Program-made: the position numbers and the translations under genes | Shown here: positions 53,767 to 63,935 of the stretch, piece after piece | Numbering within the stretch: position 1 is the stretch's first letter | Layout of the letters: each line of letters opens with the position of its first letter | Source of the DNA: Ignavibacteriota bacterium | Lineage (GTDB): Bacteria > Bacteroidota > Ignavibacteria > Ignavibacteriales > Melioribacteraceae | Length of the DNA stretch: 64,000 nt | Reading direction: 5' to 3' | NCBI GenBank assembly: GCA_016713565.1 | Contig: JADJOX010000005.1 | Coordinates: 62,001 to 126,000, forward strand | Notes under the pieces: model-generated | The model's database searches: none | Told to the model about the DNA's origin: nothing | The model's input: only the letters and a program-made list of their open reading frames with translations

Positions 53767-56628
53767 TCATTTTATAATTTTACAAGTACTTAAAATAACC
53801 GGACCAACTAAACCGGAGCTTAACGGCTCCCAATTTATTGCGGTAAAAATTCCGTTGGAATCAAGATTTTCTTTCTTCCCTGCCGCAAAATTTATATTAT
53901 AGAATTTCTTATAATTTTCTCCTTCTTTATCCATTTTTATAATTCTATTAGCCATAAGGTTTGTAACAATAACTTCGAGTTTATTATGATATTTTAATTT
54001 ATCAGAACTGATAGTAATATTGAATTTAGGACCAAGCAAAGTTCCAATATTTTCTCCATTTAGAATAATTACAGCCGATTCATGAACTCCGCCCAAATCT
54101 AAATTATAAAATTCAGATTCCAAATTATTTAGTGTAAACTCGGTTGAATATTTAGCTGAACCTGAAAACCATTTTAATTCTTCAGATAATTCCGTCCATG
54201 ATCTTAATTTGGAAATTTTTATTGGGTTCGGCAACGAAGCACCGCCTTTTATAAATTCAATTTTCCATTCTCCATTTATTTCTATTTGATTAACAAAAGA
54301 TGAATACATGGGGTAGAATTTCAAATCTTGCTTATTGGGAAACCACTGAAGGATAAGCGTTTCACCTTTATCCAATTTTAGAAATATCTCTGATTCTTTA
54401 TCCGAAATTTTTCTAATTAGAACTTTACCTATTTCTTTTGTCATTGGATTAAACCAAACCGCGTCTTTGCCCGTAGAATTTAATTTAATCCATTTATTTA
54501 CTTCGCTGTTTCCCCAGTTACTAATGAAATAACAAGTCCCATCTTCCCTTTCTACTTTATTGAACCATAAATTTTCTTTTGCCAATGCTTCCGGAATTAC
54601 TCCAACTTCATCAAGAAGCAATTCAATTTCTTTTCCCTTTAGAATTTTTCCTTTTCCGAATTTACATGCTTCATAATCTTTAAATTTTTCGAAAGTTAAC
54701 TTTGACTTTAACTTTGAATAAAGTCCTTGTCTCTCTTTCAGATTGTACATACCTGAAATATCAGTCGGCATATTATCTTCAAACAATATATTAGAACCAT
54801 TTTCCGCCAAGTCAATTAATTTTTCAAAAGTAGATATAGGAATAAATTCTGATTTAGGAACAATAATAGTTTTATAAGCCGATTTACCCGAATATATTTT
54901 ACCATCTTTTAGCGACAAATTTTGTAATTGTCTGTCGGAAATAAAATCAAATGTATAACCTTCTTTTAATAATAATTCACTAATTTCTTTTATCAATGTA
55001 TCTTTCGAGCCGCCAAAATGCTGGAGCATCGTGCTCCCTTTTGATGACCAGCTGTCATAAATTGGATAATAAAGCAAAATATCGTTTGACGGTTTAGAGC
55101 TTTGTAAGAAAGATTGGCAGTTTGCTATATAATCATTTAATATTTTAAGATCGCTCCACCACGTGTTAGTTGGCGCAAAATGAACCGATGCATAGAAAAG
55201 CCATCCCGGCCATTTTTCATTAACTGGTGAATAAGGAGTTCCATGATAAACAATATGATTTATTCCATTTGCAAAAAATCTGTCAATATTATTTTTAACA
55301 TCTGAAAGTTTTGTTAAAAAGTGTTCATTCAACCACGTTGAAGCTTCACATGCAATTAGTGATTTTCCAGTTACATGTCCGGCTGAAGATGCCATTTTAA
55401 TTCTAATTGGAGTAATTCCTTCGGTTTCGGGGATATCGCTTGCAGCATATAAATCTAAAATATTAGCAGGTGAACCGTGAGCTTGGTTTCTAATAATCGA
55501 ATTATATTTTCTTGACCAATTTCGCCATACATATGTGAATCTATCCAAAAGCAAATCAGAAATTGTTTCTCTGTAATCACATAAAACCCTTTTATTGTTT
55601 TCTTCGGTATCATATCCGAACAATGCGGGTAAATAATCTTTTAGATCATAGCCTCTGTAATTTTTAAACTCTTCAAACATTAATTGCGTCCAGTCGGCTT
55701 CGCCTTGAGAATCATCGACTTCATAAGAATCGTTAAAAAAGGCTCTTATTCCTGAAATGTCAAAACCTTCAGAATGTTTATCAAAATAATTAAGAAAATT
55801 TTTTGTCGAACTTTCTGAAAAATGGTCAATAACATTTCCTTCTCCTCCTTTACCGGCTCTTTCAACCATTTTACCATGCCAGCCTTGAAAAACCGCAATC
55901 AATTTCCATTCACCTTTGGGAGCAATCCATTTTAATTTACCTTCATTATCAACATTATTAGTAAGTTCTATTTTTTTTCCGGATTTATCATACGCGTTTA
56001 ATGTTTGCAATGGCAGCTTAGTTGCAAATCTCACTTGATCCAAAGCCAACTCCTGCAAATTTTCATTTCTGTTAATCGGAAATTTTATTTGATCTATATT
56101 TACTTCATGACCAACGGCTCTTACGAATGGTTCTTGAATAAACTCAATTTTTTCATTTAGAAATTCACCTTCACGTAGAGTATAAAATTTATACTTTACT
56201 TCTTTACAAGCATCTTCATCGGTAACCCAATTTCCTCCGAAAGGCCATCCGGAAGCATTTGAAAGATCAACACCCAAATCCATTTCCTTTCCAAATTCCA
56301 AAGATTTTTCAAAAATTTGAAACCATTTATTAGAGAGAAAACTTAAATCATTTTTTTCATTTCCTTTTACACCATAAATTGGTGTTATTTCAATTCCTCC
56401 AATTCCGCAATTTTTAAGTTCTTCTAAATTTATTTTTAAGTCAATTTCATTAACTGCGCTTCCATGCCACCAGAATCTTGTCCATGGTTTTGTCGCATTT
56501 GTAATTTGAGGCCATTCTGCTCTATACTCAATTGATTGCGCAAAGGATTCTGAGAAGTTAATAACACAATAGATAAAAAATAAAAAAATGGCTTTATTAG
56601 AATTAGTTATGCCGTATTGGTTTTTCAT
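53767..56628 (-). CDS. GH106 alpha-L-rhamnosidase
   Basis: About 953 aa. Start at ATG 56628 (signal peptide NKAIFLFFIYCVINFSESFA); the longer frame begins with TTG at 56661 and adds a nonsecretory extension. GH106 signature near the N-terminus: TKPWTRFWWHGSAVNEID, GGIEITPIYGVKG, DLSNASGWPFGGNWV. The large catalytic barrel carries SSAGHVTGKSLIACEASTW and HIVYHGTPYSP; C-terminal beta-sandwich domains with DLGGVHESAVIILNGENIGT follow. It removes terminal alpha-L-rhamnose from rhamnogalacturonan and related glycans. 67 bp after the GH105 gene, likely same operon. Confidence 0.88.
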   Translation of the reverse strand: MKNQYGITNSNKAIFLFFIYCVINFSESFAQSIEYRAEWPQITNATKPWTRFWWHGSAVNEIDLKINLEELKNCGIGGIEITPIYGVKGNEKNDLSFLSNKWFQIFEKSLEFGKEMDLGVDLSNASGWPFGGNWVTDEDACKEVKYKFYTLREGEFLNEKIEFIQEPFVRAVGHEVNIDQIKFPINRNENLQELALDQVRFATKLPLQTLNAYDKSGKKIELTNNVDNEGKLKWIAPKGEWKLIAVFQGWHGKMVERAGKGGEGNVIDHFSESSTKNFLNYFDKHSEGFDISGIRAFFNDSYEVDDSQGEADWTQLMFEEFKNYRGYDLKDYLPALFGYDTEENNKRVLCDYRETISDLLLDRFTYVWRNWSRKYNSIIRNQAHGSPANILDLYAASDIPETEGITPIRIKMASSAGHVTGKSLIACEASTWLNEHFLTKLSDVKNNIDRFFANGINHIVYHGTPYSPVNEKWPGWLFYASVHFAPTNTWWSDLKILNDYIANCQSFLQSSKPSNDILLYYPIYDSWSSKGSTMLQHFGGSKDTLIKEISELLLKEGYTFDFISDRQLQNLSLKDGKIYSGKSAYKTIIVPKSEFIPISTFEKLIDLAENGSNILFEDNMPTDISGMYNLKERQGLYSKLKSKLTFEKFKDYEACKFGKGKILKGKEIELLLDEVGVIPEALAKENLWFNKVEREDGTCYFISNWGNSEVNKWIKLNSTGKDAVWFNPMTKEIGKVLIRKISDKESEIFLKLDKGETLILQWFPNKQDLKFYPMYSSFVNQIEINGEWKIEFIKGGASLPNPIKISKLRSWTELSEELKWFSGSAKYSTEFTLNNLESEFYNLDLGGVHESAVIILNGENIGTLLGPKFNITISSDKLKYHNKLEVIVTNLMANRIIKMDKEGENYKKFYNINFAAGKKENLDSNGIFTAINWEPLSSGLVGPVILSTCKIIK

Positions 56629-56695
56629 AATTAAATTTGGGTTTGGTTTGAAAAAATACAAGCAAGTAATAATGTTATAAAAAAATTATATTTAT

Positions 56696-58027
56696 TTATT
56701 TTTTTGCTTCAAATAATATTTTATCATATTTTGATTCAGCCGGTAATTCAAAATATTTGTTCATTTTTAATATTTCCGAACCCGCGCGTAAGACCGGACC
56801 TTCGCCCATTGGAATGTTTGATTCAAGAGGTCGTTTATAATAAAAAGCTAACGAAGGCATTATTCCGGTGCCGACACAAATATTGTTTACATTTCCTTTT
56901 TGATCAATGTTAGATAGAACTCCTTCCCACCCAATATCAGCAACATATGAAAAGTCTTGATTTAGCCAATTATTATTAACTCCTTTAGCCAAACCAAAAA
57001 CAAACATTGCAGAAGCGGACGTTTCCAGGTACGAATCATTTTTATCTAATAATTGATGCCATAATCCGTTTTCACTTTGCCATCTGGCGACACCTTCCGC
57101 TTGCTTCTTAAATATTTCTAAAATTTCGTTCCGTCCGGAGTAATTTAACGGCAATACGTCAAGCAAATCGGCGATAGCCATGAATATCCAACCATTAGCC
57201 CTGCCCCAATGCACAGCTCCGTTTTCTTTTGTATCAGTGTGATAACAATGATAATACAATTGTTTTTCATTATTCCATAAATATTTATAATAATTTTTCA
57301 CTTGAAGTATTGCGTCATCAAAATATTTCGTTTCACCTGAAAATTTACCCATCCGCGCTAAAAATGCGACGCTCATAAAAAGATCATCTGCCCAAATGGT
57401 ATTTTCATGGGGCCAATACCTTGCGATTGTATTATCAGCTAAACGCGGTTCTTTATAAAATAGATGTTCGGCAACAAGTTCAATATAATTTTTATAATTT
57501 TCCTGCGGTTTACTTTTATAAACATCAATAAGACTAGCGCCAATTGTACCGCAGTCATCTAATCTTACCATTCTAAAAAACATATGCCAGTTAACTTTCC
57601 TAACGCTCATCCAATCTATTTTCTTTTGTTCATCATACAAATTTTTAAAGTAATCTAAGTCGCCATTGTCGAAAACAAATGCAAAATTTTTATCAACGTA
57701 TTTTTTATATTTTACATCACTTAAGATATTGCCAAGTTCATACATTCCAAAGTTGAGTACACCGTTAGTATAATGCCAATCATTATATTTGCTTTTGACC
57801 TTTATACTCAATTTTGGTTCAAGCCCTTTGGTAGAATTGTATATTTGGCCTGTTTCCTCATCTATAAATTGATATGTTGTTTCGGAAAGAATTCGATCAG
57901 CTATTTTTTTTAGAACTTCTTCTGATGATTTTCTAAAATCTTTAACTTGGTTTTGAGCTTTTGTCAATGAAGACAATGAACAAATCAGAATTAGAATAAT
58001 AATTATAATTTCTTTTTTTTTAACCAT
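56696..58027 (-). CDS. GH105 unsaturated rhamnogalacturonyl hydrolase
   Basis: About 443 aa. Signal peptide KEIIIIILILICSLSSLTKA. (alpha/alpha)6 barrel of GH105 with WHYTNGVLNFGMYELG, DDCGTIGASLIDVY, ENTIWADDLFMSVAFLARMG (the catalytic-region Asp), HWGRANGWIFMAIADLLDVL and SASAMFVFGLAKGV. It cleaves the 4,5-unsaturated galacturonate left by rhamnogalacturonan lyases. Start at ATG 58027 with GGAAAG upstream rather than the GTG at 58036. No pectin or rhamnogalacturonan lyase is encoded in the window, so its substrate must come from elsewhere. Confidence 0.9.
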   Translation of the reverse strand: MVKKKEIIIIILILICSLSSLTKAQNQVKDFRKSSEEVLKKIADRILSETTYQFIDEETGQIYNSTKGLEPKLSIKVKSKYNDWHYTNGVLNFGMYELGNILSDVKYKKYVDKNFAFVFDNGDLDYFKNLYDEQKKIDWMSVRKVNWHMFFRMVRLDDCGTIGASLIDVYKSKPQENYKNYIELVAEHLFYKEPRLADNTIARYWPHENTIWADDLFMSVAFLARMGKFSGETKYFDDAILQVKNYYKYLWNNEKQLYYHCYHTDTKENGAVHWGRANGWIFMAIADLLDVLPLNYSGRNEILEIFKKQAEGVARWQSENGLWHQLLDKNDSYLETSASAMFVFGLAKGVNNNWLNQDFSYVADIGWEGVLSNIDQKGNVNNICVGTGIMPSLAFYYKRPLESNIPMGEGPVLRAGSEILKMNKYFELPAESKYDKILFEAKK

Positions 58028-58102
58028 TATCTTCACTTTCCAAATTCATTACCAGTTAGTTTAATTTACTAAATATCCATATAAATAAAGGTAATAACTA
58101 AA

Positions 58103-61100
58103 CTAATTTGTAAGAGGCACAACAGTAAATGAATATTCATATCCTCTTTTACTTGGATGTATTAAATATTCTTCATGAGGTTTTGCGCCCCAACTGTCGT
58201 CACTTCCCAGCCCAATCATTTTATAATCAATATGAAGCTGAATTAAATCTTTTTTGAATATATCTATCGTATGTTTTAAGTCGGTATTTTTATCTAAACC
58301 GGCATCGAAATCAGAAACGTAATTATTCAATACATTAAATTCGAAAGGCTGATTGGATTCAATACGCAAACCTGTTCCGTTGCTGTTTCTCAAATTTAAC
58401 CAAGCTACATCTGTCCTATGCCCATTTTCCTGAGGTCTAATATATGGGACATAAAAGTCATTGACTTTTGAATTATATAATCCAAAATGTGTTGAGTAGT
58501 TTCTGTCAATATAATTTTCAAGCGGTCCTCTTCCAAAATACTCGGCGTTTTCAAATTCCGCGGGCAGTGTCATTTTCATACCAATACGCGGAATTATATC
58601 ATTAGATGTTTCTTCGCTGTAAAATTTATTTTTAATATTTATTTTACCGTCTTCATAAAAAGTATAATCTGCATTCCAAGTTGATTTAACATTATCAAAA
58701 TAATATTCCAATGTAACTTTTAATGAACCATCGTTGTTTTTTGAAACTTTATAAGATTTAACATTTAATTCACTTTCGGAGGCAAATTTCCACTGCTGAC
58801 ATTTTTCAGCCAATTTCCATCCGTAATCGTTATCTGTTGGAGCTCTCCAAAACGTTGGCTTAAATCCTTCTTCATTCTTTATTAATTCTTTATTTCCCAA
58901 AACATACGATGTAATCAAACCTTTTTTCAAATCTAAAATACACTTATAGTTTTTGCCGGAGACAGCAACTATATCATTATTTTCATCAACAGTAAGATTA
59001 TTATTTTTAATTTCAGATTTTTCAATTTGTTTAAGTATAATAGGAATTCTAAATTGCTCTTTCGCAATTTCATAATTATCTGGAAGTATGGATAATTCAT
59101 CTTTTGTTAATTTTACTGAAAGATTCAGAAAAACATTACTGCCAATATTTTTATTCAAATTTTCGAAGTCAATTTTAATTTTCTTTTTGGAGTTAGCATC
59201 AATTGCAATATTTGTTTCAGTACCTTGTTTAACAACTCTTCCGTCAATTTCAATTGTCCAATCAAGATAACAATTATTTAAAGTTTTAAAGAAATAATCA
59301 TTTGAAATCTCAATTTCGCCGTTTGTAAGATCAATTGGATTGAAGGAAATATTTTGATAGACTTTTTTCACTTCATAACTATGCGGCTTTAATGATCTAT
59401 CGGGAAAAACAACTCCATTAATTAAAAAATTACCGTCGGATGGAACGTCTTTAGGTCCATAATCACCACCGAAAGCCCAGAAGCTTTTATCTCCAACTTT
59501 TTTAACAATTCCTTGATCAACCCAATCCCAAATAAATCCGCCTTGTAGATTTGGATATTTTTTTATCATATCCCAATAATCTTTTAAATTTCCCAAACTG
59601 TTTCCCATAGCGTGGGCATACTCGCATTGTATTAAAGGTCTATCGTGATAATTTTTAGCGTAAGTTTCCATATCCCAAATTCTATCATACATTGGCACAT
59701 AAATATCAGTATTCCATTCCATTAAAGCTCTTTCGTATTGAACCAATCTAGTATTGTCTCTTTGTTTAATCCAATTATAAACGTTATAAAAATTATATCC
59801 GTTTCCTGCTTCATTTCCCATTGACCAAATTATTACGCTTGGATGATTTTTATCCCTTTCAACAGAGTTCTTGGTTCTGTAAAGATGTGCTTTTAGCCAT
59901 TGAGGATTATTGCCCAATGTTTGTCCTTTGTCCAATTTATAGCCCATTCCATGCGATTCAATATTTGATTCGGCAACCAAATAAAGTCCGAATTTATCGC
60001 ATAAGTTATACCATAATTCGGGTTGAGGATAATGACTTGTTCTAACGGCATTTACGTTTAATTTTTTCATTGTCTGAATATCTTTCATCATTGTCGCTTC
60101 GTCAATTACCTGTCCCGTATATTCATTGAACTCATGAAGATTTACACCTTTAATTAGAATTGGCTTTCCATTTACTAATAACAAACCATCTTTAATTTCA
60201 ATTTCTCTAAATCCAATTTTTGAAGGAATTATTTCTTCAATATTACCATTAGAAGATTTAAGGTAAATTAATAATGTATAGAGATTTGGAATTTCAGCCG
60301 ACCATTGTTTCACGTTTTTAATTTCAGCTTCAAAGCTAATTGTTTGCGTCTCGTTTTTATCAATACTGATATTTTTATTCTCAGAGATTAATTTTTCGTT
60401 ATTATTGTTAAATAATTCAAAGGTTACGTTTCTTTTTTCGTTTTTATTCAAATGATTTTTTAATTCAATTTCAAGTTTCAGTTTGCCATCAGAATAATTA
60501 TTTACTAAAGAAGGTTTTACAAAGAAATCTCTAACTCTAACTTTTGGTTGCGAATAAATATAAACTTCTCTGGTAATTCCGCTTAATCTCCAAAAATCCT
60601 GACATTCCAAGAAACTTCCGTCTGTCCATTTTATAACTTCAACCGCTAAATTATTTGATCCGGACTTAACAAAATTTGTTATGTCAAATTCGGCAGGAGT
60701 TTTTCCATCTTTAGACATACCGACTTTAGTTCCATTTATCCAAACATATCCCGCAGATTTGAGTGAACCGAAGTGAATAAATATTTCTCTATCTTTCCAT
60801 TCCGCGGGAACGTCAAAATCTCTTTTATAATATCCGAAATAATTATTTTCCATATCAACCAAAGGCGGGACTTGTGAATTATCAAAAGCCCATTCATATC
60901 TAATATTGGTATAGATTGGAATTCCATATCCTTGAATCTCCATATCAGAGGGAACAGGAATTTTTTCCCATTGGATTTTATTAAAATCCTGTTCTCCAAA
61001 ATTTTCAATTCTGTTAACTATGCCTTGTCTAAAGTTGAAATCCCAAATTCCGTTAAGTGAAATTAAATAATCAGAATTTTCTTTTCTGTTTGCTAATGCC

Positions 61101-61267
61101 TTCTCATAATTTTTAAATGTCATGAATGACGCGTGTGGTTCTTCTTTATTGATGCTTTGAATTTGCGGATCTTCTATTTCAGAAAGTGGAGCTCTATCAT
61201 ATTTATTTTTGTTTTGTCCAAATACCGCAACGGCAAATATTAAAATCAGTACTACAAATATTTTCAT
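58103..61267 (-). CDS. GH2 beta-galactosidase (LacZ-type, large)
   Basis: 1054 aa, signal peptide 1-17 (MKIFVVLILIFAVAVFG). LacZ-like layout: sugar-binding domain (WEKIPVPSDMEIQGYGIPIY), Ig-like domain, TIM barrel with NAVRTSHYPQ, VIIWSMGNEAGNGYNF (acid/base Glu), LIQCEYAHAMGNSLG (nucleophile Glu) and GGFIWDWVDQGI, then a Bgal_small_N domain (FWRAPTDNDYGW, FGRGPLENYIDR). It hydrolyses terminal beta-galactose and is probably aimed at galactan side chains. GGAGC upstream of the ATG; 44 bp from galM and 75 bp to GH105, within the same run. Confidence 0.93.
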   Translation of the reverse strand: MKIFVVLILIFAVAVFGQNKNKYDRAPLSEIEDPQIQSINKEEPHASFMTFKNYEKALANRKENSDYLISLNGIWDFNFRQGIVNRIENFGEQDFNKIQWEKIPVPSDMEIQGYGIPIYTNIRYEWAFDNSQVPPLVDMENNYFGYYKRDFDVPAEWKDREIFIHFGSLKSAGYVWINGTKVGMSKDGKTPAEFDITNFVKSGSNNLAVEVIKWTDGSFLECQDFWRLSGITREVYIYSQPKVRVRDFFVKPSLVNNYSDGKLKLEIELKNHLNKNEKRNVTFELFNNNNEKLISENKNISIDKNETQTISFEAEIKNVKQWSAEIPNLYTLLIYLKSSNGNIEEIIPSKIGFREIEIKDGLLLVNGKPILIKGVNLHEFNEYTGQVIDEATMMKDIQTMKKLNVNAVRTSHYPQPELWYNLCDKFGLYLVAESNIESHGMGYKLDKGQTLGNNPQWLKAHLYRTKNSVERDKNHPSVIIWSMGNEAGNGYNFYNVYNWIKQRDNTRLVQYERALMEWNTDIYVPMYDRIWDMETYAKNYHDRPLIQCEYAHAMGNSLGNLKDYWDMIKKYPNLQGGFIWDWVDQGIVKKVGDKSFWAFGGDYGPKDVPSDGNFLINGVVFPDRSLKPHSYEVKKVYQNISFNPIDLTNGEIEISNDYFFKTLNNCYLDWTIEIDGRVVKQGTETNIAIDANSKKKIKIDFENLNKNIGSNVFLNLSVKLTKDELSILPDNYEIAKEQFRIPIILKQIEKSEIKNNNLTVDENNDIVAVSGKNYKCILDLKKGLITSYVLGNKELIKNEEGFKPTFWRAPTDNDYGWKLAEKCQQWKFASESELNVKSYKVSKNNDGSLKVTLEYYFDNVKSTWNADYTFYEDGKINIKNKFYSEETSNDIIPRIGMKMTLPAEFENAEYFGRGPLENYIDRNYSTHFGLYNSKVNDFYVPYIRPQENGHRTDVAWLNLRNSNGTGLRIESNQPFEFNVLNNYVSDFDAGLDKNTDLKHTIDIFKKDLIQLHIDYKMIGLGSDDSWGAKPHEEYLIHPSKRGYEYSFTVVPLTN

Positions 61268-61311
61268 TTATTGCTCCGCTTTGAATTTTTTTTACATTTT
61301 TAATAAACAAT

Positions 61312-62451
61312 TTATTTTACTGAAAATTTATAAATCGTCCTTTGTTTATATATTTCATTTGGATTTAATCTTGCGTTGGGGAAATTTGCTTTATTCGGAG
61401 AATCAGGAAATACTTGAGCTTCTAAACATAAGCCGGTTCTGTAATTGTATTTCTCACCGTTTTTACCTGTTATTGTACCATTTAAAAAATTACCGGAATA
61501 AAATTGAAGACCCGGCTGATCGGATAAAATTTCCATTAATCTTCCAGAAGTGGAATCAAACAAGTTTGCAATTTTTTTTACTTTTCCATCAAAATTATTA
61601 ATTACCCAATTGTGATCGTATCCTTTACCAAAATTCAGTTGTTCAAATGAATCATTTATTCTTTTACCGATTTTTTCAGGTAGAGTAAAATCCATTGGCG
61701 TGTTTATAACTTTAACCAACTCACCCGTTGTAATTAGTCCTTTATCAACAGGAGTAAAATAATCGGCATCAATCATTAAATCATGATTTAATATTGTGTT
61801 TTGAAAATTTCCGGTAAGGTTAAAATATGAATGGTGAGTAGGATTCATAATGGTAGGTTTATCCGTAATTGCCGAATAGTCTATAATTACTTCGTTGTTT
61901 TCGGTCAATGTATAAATAACCGAAATATTTGCTTTCCCGGGATATCCTTCTTCTCCGTCAGCGCTTTCATATTTTAATTTTACAGATTCTCCAGAAACGC
62001 TTTTTGAAAATTCACCTTTCCATAAAACTTTATTAAAACCGATTTTACCGCCATGCAAGTGATTTTCACCGTCATTTATTGTTAACTGATATTCTATTCC
62101 GTCTAAAGAAAATTTTCCTTTTCCGATTCTATTTCCATATCTGCCCACAATTGCGCCAAAATATGAAGTGCCGTTTACATAATCTTCGAGTTTATCATAG
62201 CCCAGTACTACATCATCAATCTTACCTTTTTTATCCGGAACCAATATAGAAATAACTGTTGCTCCGAATTCTGAAATCGTAATTTTCATTCCAGCTTTGT
62301 TCTTCAATGTAAAGTTATATACTTCACTTCCGTCAGATAATTTTCCGAACAGTGTTTTTTCAGAAATAGTAATTGAATCTTTTTCTGAATTACAAGAAAT
62401 AATTAGGGACATTAAAACTAGATAAACAAAAAAAATTGTTTTTGTCTTCAT
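61312..62451 (-). CDS. galM: Aldose 1-epimerase (galactose mutarotase), predicted lipoprotein
   Basis: 379 aa. N-terminal lipobox LIISC in MKTKTIFFVYLVLMSLIISC suggests a lipoprotein in the periplasm or outer membrane, unlike the cytosolic E. coli GalM. Family motifs: GRYGNRIGKGKFSL, NDGENHLHGGKIGFNK (active-site His), PTHHSYFNLTG (second His), YDHNWVI and GLCLEAQVFPDSPNKANFP (catalytic Glu). It interconverts alpha and beta anomers of sugars released by the neighbouring galactosidases. Between the GH27 and GH2 genes, so likely part of that operon. Confidence 0.92.
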   Translation of the reverse strand: MKTKTIFFVYLVLMSLIISCNSEKDSITISEKTLFGKLSDGSEVYNFTLKNKAGMKITISEFGATVISILVPDKKGKIDDVVLGYDKLEDYVNGTSYFGAIVGRYGNRIGKGKFSLDGIEYQLTINDGENHLHGGKIGFNKVLWKGEFSKSVSGESVKLKYESADGEEGYPGKANISVIYTLTENNEVIIDYSAITDKPTIMNPTHHSYFNLTGNFQNTILNHDLMIDADYFTPVDKGLITTGELVKVINTPMDFTLPEKIGKRINDSFEQLNFGKGYDHNWVINNFDGKVKKIANLFDSTSGRLMEILSDQPGLQFYSGNFLNGTITGKNGEKYNYRTGLCLEAQVFPDSPNKANFPNARLNPNEIYKQRTIYKFSVK

Positions 62452-62564
62452 AAAGTTACAACCACTATTGATTATTGTTAAATCGACCGAATAAAGTTTG
62501 CCAATTATAGAATTAACTTTTATCTAATAATTGTATTATGAAAAATTACAATAATTTTACAAAA

Positions 62565-63935
62565 TTATTTCCTGCTTAATCTAAATAATTTCGCACCGTG
62601 TAATTTAATTTCACAATCTATTGAGTTTGTTATTAAACCGAGATCTTTTTTCTCCCATAAATCCCGTAACGAAAATTTTGCTTTATCTAATTTCAATTCT
62701 TCAAATGCAATTGATAATACAGTATCAGCGTCGCCGGTATTAAAAATTCCGAAATAAACGTCATTAGAATTTTTGGGATTTGCGGTCCATACAATTATTT
62801 TATTTTTATTGAAAATCTCTTTATTGTTAATGCTGTTCTGATTAACATAAAGAACTTCCTCATTTGTAATTAACTTCAATGTCCAATCATCATTATCAGG
62901 TAAATTTCCTCCGAACATCAAAGGTGATTTAAACATAGACCAAAGAGAAATCAAAGTTATTTGTTCATCTTTTGTAAAGTGAGTAAATCTATTTTCGCCT
63001 CTTTCTGCTCGAATACCGATTTTTCCAATTGGAAGCATATCGGCATCAGGCCAAGAATTAGGGCCAATATAGTTTTGCCAAGTTCTCATATAATCAAACA
63101 TTTGCAGAATGTCAGTCCATTTATCCCAAAAGTCATCTGATATTCTCCAAAGCTGAGCGCTGTTTTGTAGAAGTTCAACTTGTTCAACGCTTGCCGGACC
63201 AGGTGATAAACTTAACGTAATAGGTCTTTCAAAATTATTTATAGCATTACTCAACATTTTGATATTTGCCATTCTACTTACATCCGCAGGTTTACCAGAA
63301 ACCGCGGTCATATCATCGGCTTTTATATAATCCACGCCCCAAGAATTATATAATTCAATTATTGAATTGTAATAAGATTGTCCGCTTTCGTTATTCTTTA
63401 AGGCATACATATCTGTATTCCAAGGACAAATACTGGTTGTATCCGCAGCGTCTTGAGCGTTAAATTTACTATTCTTAATCTTCAAGTTATTTTTAACTGC
63501 TTGTCTTGGAATTCCACGCATAATATGAATGCCAAATTTTAGACCCAAACTATGAATATAGTCAGCAAGAAGTTTAAAACCATTTCCGTTCGCTGCTGAG
63601 GGGAATCTGTTTTCAGCGGGAATTAATCTGCCGAATTCATCAATATCTAATTCTGCAAACTTTCTATATCCGTGTGATTTTGCGTTCGGTTCATACCATT
63701 GAATGTCAACAATAATATATTTCCAACCATAATCCTTTAAATATTTTGACATGTAATCCGCGTTGGCTTTTACCTCATCTTCGGTTACAGTAGTTCCGAA
63801 ACAATCCCAACTGTTCCATCCCATCGGCGGAGATGAACATATAGTTTTTATATCAGAATTTTTAATCTGTCCAAACAATAAATTAAATGAAAAAGACAAA
63901 ATAATTGTAAATAAATATTTTTTCATAGTTATCAT
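62565..63935 (-). CDS. GH27 alpha-galactosidase
   Basis: 456 aa with signal peptide (MKKYLFTIILSFSFNLLFGQ). The usual GH27 elements: PPMGWNSWDCFGTTVTEDEV, YIIVDIQWYEP, LADYIHSLGLKFGIHIMRGI, GVDYIKADDM (nucleophile Asp) and WRISDDFWDKW (acid/base Asp), with a beta-sandwich C-terminal domain. Removes alpha-galactose (or alpha-N-acetylgalactosamine) residues. The ATG at 63935 overlaps the preceding stop (TAATG); an internal ATG at 63926 (MKKYLFTI) gives a cleaner signal peptide and may be the true start. Confidence 0.92.
   Translation of the reverse strand: MITMKKYLFTIILSFSFNLLFGQIKNSDIKTICSSPPMGWNSWDCFGTTVTEDEVKANADYMSKYLKDYGWKYIIVDIQWYEPNAKSHGYRKFAELDIDEFGRLIPAENRFPSAANGNGFKLLADYIHSLGLKFGIHIMRGIPRQAVKNNLKIKNSKFNAQDAADTTSICPWNTDMYALKNNESGQSYYNSIIELYNSWGVDYIKADDMTAVSGKPADVSRMANIKMLSNAINNFERPITLSLSPGPASVEQVELLQNSAQLWRISDDFWDKWTDILQMFDYMRTWQNYIGPNSWPDADMLPIGKIGIRAERGENRFTHFTKDEQITLISLWSMFKSPLMFGGNLPDNDDWTLKLITNEEVLYVNQNSINNKEIFNKNKIIVWTANPKNSNDVYFGIFNTGDADTVLSIAFEELKLDKAKFSLRDLWEKKDLGLITNSIDCEIKLHGAKLFRLSRK

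Noticed and set aside
56661..56661. TTG start for the GH106 gene giving a longer N-terminus
   Set aside because: The ATG at 56628 begins directly before the signal peptide, while the extension is hydrophilic and unlike a leader.
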